From the NCBI GenBank assembly GCA_964448755.1, contig CAYUXF010000062.1:1-9176 (forward strand): a stretch of DNA of 9,176 nucleotides. Direction: 5' to 3'. Below the pieces are notes generated by a model. The model saw nothing but the letters and a program-made list of their open reading frames with translations, made no database searches and was not told the origin of the DNA. The position numbers and the translations under genes were made by a program. Source of the DNA: CAYUXF01 sp964448755. Its GTDB lineage: Bacteria > Margulisbacteria > Termititenacia > Termititenacales > CAYUXF01. How positions within the stretch are numbered: position 1 is the first letter of the stretch; every line of letters starts with the position of its first letter. Below are positions 1 through 6,716 of this stretch, one piece after another.

Positions 1-95
1 TTTGTATGTTTTTCGGGGTGTAGCTCAGTTGGTAGAGTGCTCGTTTCGGGTGCGAGAGGTCGCTGGTTCGAGTCCAGTTACCCCGACCATACAAA
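1..95 (+). repeat. 8-bp inverted repeat flanking tRNA-Pro(CGG)
   Basis: TTTGTATG at 1-8 is the exact reverse complement of CATACAAA at 88-95, and it may extend left of the window. In a precursor transcript the 5' leader and the 3' trailer could pair outside the acceptor stem, including the last two bases of CCA. It may affect tRNA processing or be chance. Confidence 0.4.
14..89 (+). tRNA. tRNA-Pro (anticodon CGG)
   Basis: A full cloverleaf can be folded by eye. The 7-bp acceptor stem pairs 14-20 with 79-85, the D stem 23-26 with 35-38, the anticodon stem 40-44 with 52-56, and the T stem 62-66 with 74-78 around the loop TTCGAGT. The seven-base anticodon loop 45-51 puts CGG at 47-49, which reads the proline codon CCG, with G at position 37. 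The C1-G72 first pair and A73 discriminator fit proline tRNAs. CCA is encoded at 87-89. Any promoter lies before the window. Confidence 0.96.
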
Positions 96-99
96 ATTT

Positions 100-175
100 C
101 GGGATGTAGCTCAGGTGGTAGAGTACACGTCTGGGGGGCGTGTGGTCGCAGGTTCAAGTCCTGTCATCCCGACCA
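100..175 (+). tRNA. tRNA-Pro (anticodon GGG)
   Basis: This second cloverleaf starts 10 bases after the first and is probably co-transcribed with it. The acceptor stem pairs 100-106 with 165-171, and the anticodon stem pairs 126-130 with 138-142. The loop 131-137 puts GGG at 133-135, which reads the proline codons CCC and CCU. The discriminator is A172 and CCA is encoded at 173-175. The C1-G72 pair again fits tRNA-Pro. Together the two genes cover CCG, CCC and CCU; a TGG isoacceptor must be elsewhere. The last 22 bases overlap, on the other strand, the end of the frame-broken EIIA-like gene. No hairpin-plus-U-tract terminator is visible after it. Confidence 0.96.
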
Positions 176-949
176 GGCCAGATTTCCAACAATAACTTTT
201 TTATGTCGATCTTTTCTTGATGGCCAAGCTCTTTTTTAAAACGAGCGGAATTGATAATAGTAAAAAGCCATAGCAGTGCGTGTAATTGAATGTTCTTTTT
301 GTCCGGCGAGGCCACAATAATAAAAAGATATTTTACCGGCGCTATCTTTTTGGCAATGATAGTTTCCTGGGGCAGTACGACGGTCAGGAGTTCGGCATGG
401 TTTCTTTTTTTTGCGGAGTTTAATAAAAGCAGGCAGGCTGAGTGGGCTGTTATTATTTTTTCGTTTTTTTCTTCCTGGAGAATTTCTTGGAAAATTTGCG
501 CAGGCTCAATATGTAGTTTTTTTGCCAGATGGGCTGCTATTTTGAAGGTGAGTTCTTTGCCCGGTATGCGCTGATGTATTTGCAGTAAGTCTGCTTTTAA
601 AAGCAGTTCAGTGAATTCCTTTTCCGTGTCAGGGTCTTTAATAAATAATTTTTCGCGAAGTTCGCCATCTAAGAGATGGTCGGTAGTTTTAATGCCGGTA
701 GCTTTTTTAAGAACGTTTAATAGTTGATTACTGTTATTTATATGCTTTCGAGTATAGAAAAGATACCAGATAAAAAAAGATATTTTTATTTTGGAAGTTG
801 GTCGTGGTCAGTCCGGTCAATTTTAAAAAAACACTTTTAGTCAAATTGGCGGAGTGCTCTAAAATAGTGCCGTTGACGTCGATATGCAGCCAAACTTCGG
901 CAGAAAGAGTTGTTTGTTGAATTGAAATTGTTTTTTTTGAACAAAACAT
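154..949 (-). pseudogene. frame-broken gene with C-terminal PTS EIIA-like domain (permease-tail type)
   Basis: A minus-strand frame is open from 807 to a TGA at 154-156 (217 codons), but it has no ATG, GTG or TTG near its beginning. Just upstream a different frame starts with ATG at 947-949 and stops with TAA at 734-736. Removing one T from the T7 run (772-778, A7 on the plus strand) joins them into 264 residues. In that joined protein, FFIWYLFYTRK (about 58-68) resembles the end of a last membrane helix. TDHLLDGELREKL (about 89-101) and an EIIA-like region (about 121-257, with VKYLFIIVASP and LHALLWLF) resemble, from memory, the cytoplasmic tail of APC-type amino-acid permeases with a fused EIIA domain (PF00359 type). 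The usual IPH phosphorylation motif is not clear; H169 is the only nearby candidate. Residues 1-57 are not hydrophobic and are not recognised, so the transporter part is missing. The last residues are read antisense from tRNA-Pro. This is most likely a decayed remnant; a true frameshift or a sequence error are the alternatives. Confidence 0.5.
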
Positions 950-1012
950 AGCTAAGATATCACTTCCCCCAAATTGATACGTAGGGGATACTAACAGCTT
1001 TTTATTAAATCT

Positions 1013-1786
1013 TCAAACCTGTGTTTTGGCTTCGTTCCAAAAATTATCAAGTTCTTGTAATGTAAAATCTTTAAAATTTTTTCCGCTTTCAGCGATCTTT
1101 TTCTCAATATAATAAAAGCGATCGGCAAATTTTTTATTGGCCAGTCTTAGCGCGTCTTCAGCATCAAAATCGAGTTTGCGAGAGAGATTGACGAGCGAAA
1201 ACAGAATATCGCCGAACTCTTCAATGATATTTTCTTTTGTGTTTTCTTCTTTTTCAAATTCTGCCAGTTCTTCGCGGATCTTTTCTAAGACACCTTTATT
1301 GTCTGGCCAGTCAAAACCAAGGCGGGCCGCTTTTTTTTGCAGTTTGGCTGCACGGTATAGTGCCGGTAAGCTCAGAGGGATAGAGGCTAAAACACTCTGG
1401 CTGCTTTCGGCAGTCTCTTTTTTTTCTGTTTTTTTTATTTGTTCCCAGTTTTGCCAGACCTCGTTTATGCCGCTGACTTTGGTCTCGGCAAAAACGTGCG
1501 GGTGCCGGCGGATGAGTTTTTGATTAATATTATCGGCGACATCAAAAAAATTAAATTCTTTTTTTTCGTCGGCAATTTCGGCGTGGAGAACTACCTGCAG
1601 TAAAAGATCGCCGAGCTCGTCTTTAAGGATCTGCGGGTCTTTACTGTCAATGGCTTCAATTACTTCGTAAGCTTCTTCAATTACATAGGGTTTTAGTGTT
1701 TGATGTGTTTGTTCTTTGTCCCAGGGACAGCCGTCAGGGGCCCGTAATTTTTTTACTGTGAAAAGCAGGTCATTAAACTCGGGCAT
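1013..1786 (-). CDS. mazG: MazG nucleoside triphosphate pyrophosphohydrolase
   Basis: MazG hydrolyses (d)NTPs to the monophosphate and pyrophosphate in the cytoplasm, a house-cleaning activity that also influences ppGpp levels in E. coli. The protein has 257 residues, close to the 263 of E. coli MazG, and carries both tandem MazG domains. The N-terminal signature GCPWDKEQTHQTLKPY (19-34) leads into the Mg-binding helices with E37, E38, E41, E57 and D60. RRHPHVF (93-99) and IPLSLPALYRAAKLQKKA (136-153) are family hallmarks. The second domain has E172, E173, E176, E190 and D193, in the more active C-terminal half by analogy. The ATG lies inside the end of the upstream surA-like gene (14-base overlap) with no good Shine-Dalgarno site, so translational coupling is likely. 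The identification is secure. Confidence 0.96.
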   Translation of the reverse strand: MPEFNDLLFTVKKLRAPDGCPWDKEQTHQTLKPYVIEEAYEVIEAIDSKDPQILKDELGDLLLQVVLHAEIADEKKEFNFFDVADNINQKLIRRHPHVFAETKVSGINEVWQNWEQIKKTEKKETAESSQSVLASIPLSLPALYRAAKLQKKAARLGFDWPDNKGVLEKIREELAEFEKEENTKENIIEEFGDILFSLVNLSRKLDFDAEDALRLANKKFADRFYYIEKKIAESGKNFKDFTLQELDNFWNEAKTQV

Positions 1787-2840
1787 TACTTAAAGTGCTT
1801 CCTGGAATATTGTGATTTTCTTCGCGTGGATTTTCCGGCAAGACGGGGATAATGTCGTTGTTTAGTTCAATATCCGCTTCGCGCCGGATCTTTTTGAACC
1901 ATTTTTCAAAGAGTTCATTTTCTTTTTTAGCTTTTAAGAACTTAATGGCATCTTCTTTCTTTTGGTTGGTGTCATCAGTTTGCGGGTCAATGATACCGAG
2001 GCATTTGTAGATAACATAGCCGTCGTTGGTCAAGATAATGGCGCTGACTTTGCCCGCAGTTAATGTTTTGATAGCTGTATCTGCCGCTTCTTCTAAGATG
2101 CCTTCTTCAATAAAGCCGATATTGCCACCTGAATCGCGCGAATCGATATCAATAGAGTATGTGGCCGCTAGTTTCTCAAAAGGTTCGCCGGCTCCTAGTT
2201 TTTTTAAAATCTGTTTGGCCTCTTCTTCAGTGGCGGTAATTATTTGCGCCAGATGATATTGTTTTTTGCTGGAGGAAAACTCGCTATTATGTTTAATAAA
2301 ACGGTCAATTTCTTTGTCTGAGACAATGATCTTTTGTGTGAGCTCTCTTTTGATCTTTTGGATCACTGTTTGTTCTTTCATGCCCTGGCGCAGATCATCT
2401 TCGCTAATTCCTTCCTCTGCCAGTGTTTCTATAAAAGCCTGTTGAGAGGGAAACCCTTTTTTAATGTTGGCGATCCGTTCTTTGATATCTTCTTCGCTGA
2501 CCGTGATATTCATTTTCTTGGCCTGCTGGTTGATCAGCCGGTTATTGATCATGTCATCAATGATCGATTTTTTTGTCGTAGCTAAAATAAACTGACCTTC
2601 TTCTGTCTCAAAATCAATATGGTCCCTGAGCAGCAAGGTTTGTTGAGCATTCTTTAACGAAGTATTGAATTCTTCCAGGGTGATCTTTTCACCATTAACA
2701 ATAGCGGCGTAATCTCTGTTAGATGTTACAGTGGACAAGGGGTTGAGTGGTTGGTTCTTTGTTACTGGTGCTGCTCCTGCCAAACAGAAGGTGAACATTA
2801 TTGAGAATATTAGTGAAACGGGAATAAAAACTTTTTTCAT
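1773..2840 (-). CDS. SurA/PpiC-like periplasmic chaperone with parvulin domain
   Basis: This is an exported peptidyl-prolyl isomerase/chaperone of 355 residues. Residues 1-23 are a signal peptide: KK, then a hydrophobic core, then a probable signal peptidase I site after AGA at 21-23. No lipobox is present. The N-terminal half has the SurA_N pattern: a short strand with IVNGEKITLEEF near 47-58, then long charged helices with DDMINNRLINQQAKK. A parvulin (PpiC-type) domain follows at roughly 195-285, marked by YHLAQI, the linker GEPFEKLAATYSID, SGGNIGFIEEG, and the closing VIYKCLG. A charged helix and a Pro/Asn-rich tail end the protein. By family it would help fold envelope proteins in the periplasm. 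A perfect TATAAT lies 7 bases before the ATG and no Shine-Dalgarno site is visible, so the mRNA may be leaderless. It heads an operon with mazG. It could also be called PrsA or PpiD-like; one parvulin domain and a cleavable signal favour SurA/PpiC. Confidence 0.9.
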   Translation of the reverse strand: MKKVFIPVSLIFSIMFTFCLAGAAPVTKNQPLNPLSTVTSNRDYAAIVNGEKITLEEFNTSLKNAQQTLLLRDHIDFETEEGQFILATTKKSIIDDMINNRLINQQAKKMNITVSEEDIKERIANIKKGFPSQQAFIETLAEEGISEDDLRQGMKEQTVIQKIKRELTQKIIVSDKEIDRFIKHNSEFSSSKKQYHLAQIITATEEEAKQILKKLGAGEPFEKLAATYSIDIDSRDSGGNIGFIEEGILEEAADTAIKTLTAGKVSAIILTNDGYVIYKCLGIIDPQTDDTNQKKEDAIKFLKAKKENELFEKWFKKIRREADIELNNDIIPVLPENPREENHNIPGSTLSNARV

Positions 2841-2847
2841 AGAAGTG

Positions 2848-2874
2848 ATTATATCATTGTTAAAAGGTTTCCAA
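2848..2874 (-). promoter_or_regulatory. putative sigma70 promoter of surA-mazG, leaderless layout
   Basis: On the minus strand a perfect TATAAT (2848-2853) stands 7 bases before the ATG of the surA-like gene, so a normal start point would fall at or next to the A of the ATG. A weak -35, TTGGAA (2869-2874), sits at a short 15-base spacing. The gene has no Shine-Dalgarno site. Confidence 0.6.
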
Positions 2875-2889
2875 AAAGTTTTTTTTTGG
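2871..2889. repeat. 7-bp inverted repeat between divergent surA and dus
   Basis: CCAAAAA (2871-2877) and TTTTTGG (2883-2889) are inverted copies with a 5-base centre, in the 63-base divergent spacer. The left arm overlaps the weak -35 of surA. It could be an operator, but it is A/T-rich and may be chance. Confidence 0.25.
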
Positions 2890-2891
2890 TT

Positions 2892-2900
2892 TAAGATAAT
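2892..2900 (+). promoter_or_regulatory. possible -10 region of dus
   Basis: The stretch TAAGATAAT just before the dus ATG (2904) contains GATAAT (2895-2900, five of six matches) and TAAGAT (2892-2897, 6 bases before the ATG). No convincing -35 stands upstream. No Shine-Dalgarno site precedes the ATG, so a leaderless start is possible here too. Confidence 0.3.
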
Positions 2901-2903
2901 TTA

Positions 2904-3872
2904 ATGGAGCTAATAAAACCGCTTAGGATAGGAAACTTAAAACTAAAGAACAATCTTTTGACCGCACCGCTGGCGGGGATCAGTGAAAATGTTTTTCGGC
3001 AGTTAATGCTTGAGCATGGCGCCGGACTGGTTTATTCGGAGATGATCTCTGCGGCTGCGCTCTATCGGCGCGACAAAAAAACGTTTAAAATGCTGCGGAC
3101 TACAGAACAAGAACGGCCGCTGGCGGTCCAGTTGTTTGGCAATAAACCGGAGGAGTTTAGCGCGGCGGCTAAAATTGTTACGGCAGAAGTTCCGGCGGAT
3201 ATTATAGATATTAATATGGGCTGTCCGGTTAAAAAAGTTGTCTCTTCTGGTTCAGGGTCTGCGCTAATGAAAGATTTGCCGTTGGCCAAAGAAATTATCC
3301 GGGCGGTAATTTCTGCAACCAGTTTGCCGGTAACTGTAAAGTTTCGGTTGGGCTGGGCAGCTGAGAGTAGTAATTTTTTAGAGCTTGGAAAGATCTGTCA
3401 GGAAGAAGGTGCTGCTGCGGTAATTCTTCATCCCCGGACCAGAGCGCAGTTTTTTTTAGGCCGGGCCGATTGGTCAAAAATAACAGTTTTAAAAAATGCC
3501 TTGCAGATACCGGTCATTGGCAATGGCGATATTCATTCGCTCAAGGACGCTAATACGGTACTGTCAGAGACCGGCTGTGACGGCATTATGCTCGGCCGCG
3601 GCCTAATGGGCAACCCCTGGCTGCTAGATTCTATTCTTGCCCAGCAGGAGCTCTCAATTACGTCGGCGGAAAAAATAAGAATGTATCTTGCGCACACTAA
3701 GCGGTATCTCGCTTTTTATCCGGAGGTAGCTCCGGTTAAAGTCCTTTGCGAGATGCGTAAGTTTGCGCATCGTTATATTAATGGGTTCCCTGGTGCCGCC
3801 GAGTTGCGTCGGCAAATTAATGTCATTAAAGAGGTTAACGAGCTGGAAGAACTTTTAAGCCGCTTCTTTTAA
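2904..3872 (+). CDS. dusB: tRNA-dihydrouridine synthase, DusB/NifR3 type
   Basis: This FMN-dependent enzyme reduces uridine to dihydrouridine in the D loop of tRNAs, using NADPH. It has 322 residues, normal for DusB, with the TIM barrel followed by a helical C-terminal domain. Visible landmarks are TAPLAGISENVFR (20-32, barrel start and FMN contact), AVQLFGNKPEEF (74-85), INMGCPVKKV (103-112) with the catalytic Cys107, the FMN-binding Lys146 in VKFRLGW, LHPRTRAQFFLG (175-186), IPVIGNGDI, and GIMLGRGLMGNPW near the C-terminal end of the barrel. The usual GAGSALL after the Cys motif reads GSGSALM, a mild change. The ATG at 2904 has no Shine-Dalgarno site. It is transcribed away from surA, and ileS follows in the same direction with its own promoter. 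The Dus family is certain; the DusB subtype is likely. Confidence 0.93.
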   Translation: MELIKPLRIGNLKLKNNLLTAPLAGISENVFRQLMLEHGAGLVYSEMISAAALYRRDKKTFKMLRTTEQERPLAVQLFGNKPEEFSAAAKIVTAEVPADIIDINMGCPVKKVVSSGSGSALMKDLPLAKEIIRAVISATSLPVTVKFRLGWAAESSNFLELGKICQEEGAAAVILHPRTRAQFFLGRADWSKITVLKNALQIPVIGNGDIHSLKDANTVLSETGCDGIMLGRGLMGNPWLLDSILAQQELSITSAEKIRMYLAHTKRYLAFYPEVAPVKVLCEMRKFAHRYINGFPGAAELRRQINVIKEVNELEELLSRFF

Positions 3873-3900
3873 TGACAACAGGGCGCTTTTTCGTTAAAAT
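3872..3900 (+). promoter_or_regulatory. sigma70-type promoter of ileS
   Basis: ATGACA (3872-3877, five of six matches to TTGACA) is separated by exactly 17 bases from TAAAAT (3895-3900, five of six matches to TATAAT). A start near 3907 would give a leader of about 32 bases, too short for a T-box. It begins at the last base of the dus stop codon. Confidence 0.65.
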
Positions 3901-3922
3901 CCCGATAAAGACTTTTATTGGC

Positions 3923-3927
3923 AGGAG
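3923..3927 (+). promoter_or_regulatory. ribosome binding site that sets the ileS start
   Basis: AGGAG stands 11 bases before the ATG at 3939. This favours 3939 over the in-frame TTG at 3918, which precedes the site and would add seven non-conserved residues. Confidence 0.7.
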
Positions 3928-3938
3928 TGTGCTTGTTC

Positions 3939-6716
3939 ATGACAGAAGAAAAGAACTTTAAAGAGAGTTTGAATTTACCAAAAACAGAATTCCCTATTCG
4001 CGCCGGCTTGGCTTTGCGTGAGCCGCAGCTGCTGGCTGATTTTACTGAGCAAAAACTTTACGAAAAGTTATTGAAAAAAAATGCAGGGAAGACTAAATTT
4101 CTTTTGCATGACGGCCCCCCTTATCCCAACGGCGATATTCATCTTGGGCATGCGCTTAATAAAACGCTGAAAGATATTATTATTAAATATAAAGCCATGA
4201 TCGGCCATGAAGCTCCTTTTGTTCCGGGCTGGGATTGTCATGGTTTGCCAATTGAGACGCAGCTCTTGAAAAAGCTCAAAGAAGAGAAAAAACCGATCCC
4301 TGAAAAATACGAGTTTCGTGAGCAATGCAAGGAATTTGCCGTTAATTATGTCGCCAGACAAAAAGAGCAGTTCAAGCGGCTGGCTATTTTAGGTGAGTGG
4401 GATACGCCTTATTTGACACTTGACCCGGAATACGAAGCTGGTGTTATAGAGGTTTTTAAAGAGCTGGCGGTTAATGGCTATGTTTATAAGGGAAGCAAGC
4501 CGATCCACTGGTGTTCTAATTGCCGCACGGCGCTGGCTGAAGCGGAAATAGAATATGCCGATCACCGCTCTGCTTCTATTTATATGAAGTTTAAAATAGA
4601 TGGTATTCAGAAAGTCAAAAAGATCTATTCGCAGATCGATCGCGCCGGTTTGGAAAAGATTTTCCCGGATTGGCAGGAAGCCAGTCTTCTGGTTTGGACC
4701 ACTACACCATGGACACTGCCGGCTAACGTTGCGGTCGCGGTCAATCCTAAGATGGAATATTCGGTAGTTAAAGAGCGGAGCAAGGGCATTATTTATGTCC
4801 TGGCATCTTCTTTGGCGGACAAAGTAATGGCTAAGCTAGAACTGGAATACGATGTTGTTGGTACCTTGACCGGCAGTGATCTAGAGGGTGTCGTCTGCCG
4901 CCATCCCTTCATTGATAGAGAATCGCCGGTGGTTTGTGCCGACTATGTTACTGCCGAGGATGGTACTGGCTGTGTTCATATTGCGCCGGGGCATGGTCAG
5001 GATGACCATGTGGTCGGGCGCGAGTATGATCTGCCGGTCTTAATGCCGGTTGATGAGCATGGCGTTTTAACCGAAGAAGCTGGCAAGTTCGCCGGTTTAA
5101 AAATAGAAGATGCCAATAAAGAAATAGTTAAGCATATGGAAGAATTGGGCACACTATTAAAATTAGAATTTTTAAAACATTCTTATCCGCATTGCTGGCG
5201 CTGTAAGTCGCCGGTTATCTTTAGGGCGACGCCGCAGTGGTTTATTTCTGTCGACAAAGAAGGCGCTAAAGGCGCTATTCGCGCTAAGGCGCTCGAAGAA
5301 ATTAAAAAAACCCGCTGGTATCCTTCCTGGGGCGAGAATCGAATTTTTGCCATGGTTTCTGGCCGGCCCGACTGGTGTATTTCCCGTCAACGGCTTTGGG
5401 GTGTGCCGATTCCGGTCTTTTATTGCCAGAAATGTAAAACTCATCAGCTAGCCGCGCCTTTTTTTGATGCGGTAATAGAACTCATTAAAAAAGAGGGGAC
5501 CAATGCCTGGTTCAAAAAAGAACCGGCCGAAATTTTACCGCCCGACCTCAAGTGTTCTTGCGGCGGCAAAGAATTCGGCAAAGAGACCGATATTATGGAC
5601 GTCTGGCTGGAGTCTGGAGCGTCGCAGCGGTCTGTTTTAAAAAAACGGGCTAATTTAAGTTGGCCGGCCGATCTTTACCTGGAAGGGTCAGATCAGCATC
5701 GCGGCTGGTTCCAGTCTTCGCTGTTGCTCTCTGTTGGCGAGAACGGCGCGGCGCCTTTTAAAGCTGTGCTGACACATGGGTTTACTATTGATGATAAAGG
5801 GCGCAAAATGTCTAAATCGCTCGGCAATGTTGTGGATGCCAATAAGACGGTAGAACAATACGGTGCCGACATTCTGCGCTTATGGGTCGCCTCGACCGAT
5901 TTTAAAAATGATCTGGCGGTCTCGCCCGCTATTTTAAAGCAAGTTCAGGACGCTTTTTCTAAGATCAGAAACACCTGGCGTTTTATGCTTTCTAATCTTT
6001 ATGATTATCGGCCGGGCGCTGACTTGCTCCCTTTTGACCGCTGGTTGGTTTCTAAATTACAAGAACTGGTCAAGGAAGTAACCTTGGCTTATGAAGAGTA
6101 TGAGTTGCATCGTATTTTTCATACAATTCACGATTTTTGCGTCAATACGCTTTCTTCACTTTATTTAGATATCAACAAGGACAATCTTTATTGTAATAAA
6201 AAAGACTCGCCTGAGCGCCGTTCTTGTCAGGAAGCACTGGCGATGGTCTTAATTACTATGGTTAAATTAATGACTCCGATCCTCTCATTTACTTGCGAGG
6301 ATATTTATAAATTTATTAAAGAGGTTGTTCCCGCCGAACAGCAGGAGTTTGTCCTTTTGGCCGATTTTCCGGTAGTTGATGAAAAGCTGATAGATAAAGA
6401 GCTGGAAGAAAAATACGAGCGGTTCTTAAAATTGCGCGAAGATGTCTATAAAGTCCTGGAAGAGAAGCGGGCGCAAAAAGAGATCGCCGCCTCTACCGAA
6501 GCTTTTGTGAAATTGACACTGCCGGCCGAGCAGCTTGAAGAAGTTAATGCTGCCGAGTTAGAGTCGTTTTTAATAGTTTCGCAGGCGGAATTACTGGCCG
6601 GTGACTTCAAAATTGAGGCAGGTAAAGCGACCGGCGAGAAATGTATCCGTTGCTGGAAGTTTTTTAAGGAATTAACGGCCGATAAAATTTGCCAACGTTG
6701 TGCCGCTGCACTCTAA
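3939..6716 (+). CDS. ileS: isoleucyl-tRNA synthetase, bacterial type with C-terminal zinc finger
   Basis: This class Ia synthetase charges tRNA-Ile in the cytoplasm and edits away mischarged valine. With the ATG at 3939 it has 925 residues (E. coli 938). The Rossmann fold carries HLGH at 68-71 (HIGH motif), within GPPYPNGDIHLGHALNK. The inserted editing domain shows TTPWTLPANVAVAVNP and GTGCVHIAPGHGQDDH. Zinc-type cysteine pairs occur in HWCSNC and HCWRC. KMSKS is at 623-627, preceded by GSDQHRGWF. The helical anticodon-binding domain follows, and the end is a zinc finger with C902, C905, C918 and C921, typical of mupirocin-sensitive type 1 enzymes. One oddity is VWLESGASQ where the family usually has VWFDSGSSH. 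A 17-base-spaced promoter and AGGAG precede it. Its TAA interlocks with the stop of the convergent protease gene. Confidence 0.98.
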   Translation: MTEEKNFKESLNLPKTEFPIRAGLALREPQLLADFTEQKLYEKLLKKNAGKTKFLLHDGPPYPNGDIHLGHALNKTLKDIIIKYKAMIGHEAPFVPGWDCHGLPIETQLLKKLKEEKKPIPEKYEFREQCKEFAVNYVARQKEQFKRLAILGEWDTPYLTLDPEYEAGVIEVFKELAVNGYVYKGSKPIHWCSNCRTALAEAEIEYADHRSASIYMKFKIDGIQKVKKIYSQIDRAGLEKIFPDWQEASLLVWTTTPWTLPANVAVAVNPKMEYSVVKERSKGIIYVLASSLADKVMAKLELEYDVVGTLTGSDLEGVVCRHPFIDRESPVVCADYVTAEDGTGCVHIAPGHGQDDHVVGREYDLPVLMPVDEHGVLTEEAGKFAGLKIEDANKEIVKHMEELGTLLKLEFLKHSYPHCWRCKSPVIFRATPQWFISVDKEGAKGAIRAKALEEIKKTRWYPSWGENRIFAMVSGRPDWCISRQRLWGVPIPVFYCQKCKTHQLAAPFFDAVIELIKKEGTNAWFKKEPAEILPPDLKCSCGGKEFGKETDIMDVWLESGASQRSVLKKRANLSWPADLYLEGSDQHRGWFQSSLLLSVGENGAAPFKAVLTHGFTIDDKGRKMSKSLGNVVDANKTVEQYGADILRLWVASTDFKNDLAVSPAILKQVQDAFSKIRNTWRFMLSNLYDYRPGADLLPFDRWLVSKLQELVKEVTLAYEEYELHRIFHTIHDFCVNTLSSLYLDINKDNLYCNKKDSPERRSCQEALAMVLITMVKLMTPILSFTCEDIYKFIKEVVPAEQQEFVLLADFPVVDEKLIDKELEEKYERFLKLREDVYKVLEEKRAQKEIAASTEAFVKLTLPAEQLEEVNAAELESFLIVSQAELLAGDFKIEAGKATGEKCIRCWKFFKELTADKICQRCAAAL

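Noticed and set aside
176..300. Intrinsic terminator after the tRNA pair
   Set aside because: T runs are present, but no strong GC-rich hairpin stands directly before them.
290..574. Plus-strand frame of 94 codons
   Set aside because: It lies opposite the EIIA-like frame, has no ribosome binding site, and its translation resembles no known family.
734..949. A separate small 71-residue gene on the minus strand
   Set aside because: No recognisable domain, its end lies at the homopolymer junction, and the next frame has no start of its own. Better seen as the first part of the broken gene.
965..988. Possible terminator hairpin (TCCCC/GGGGA) between mazG and the broken gene
   Set aside because: Only 5 bp with a 14-base loop, and no U tract follows on the minus strand.
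3873..3938. T-box or other riboswitch before ileS
   Set aside because: The predicted leader is about 32 bases, too short, and no T-box sequence is present.
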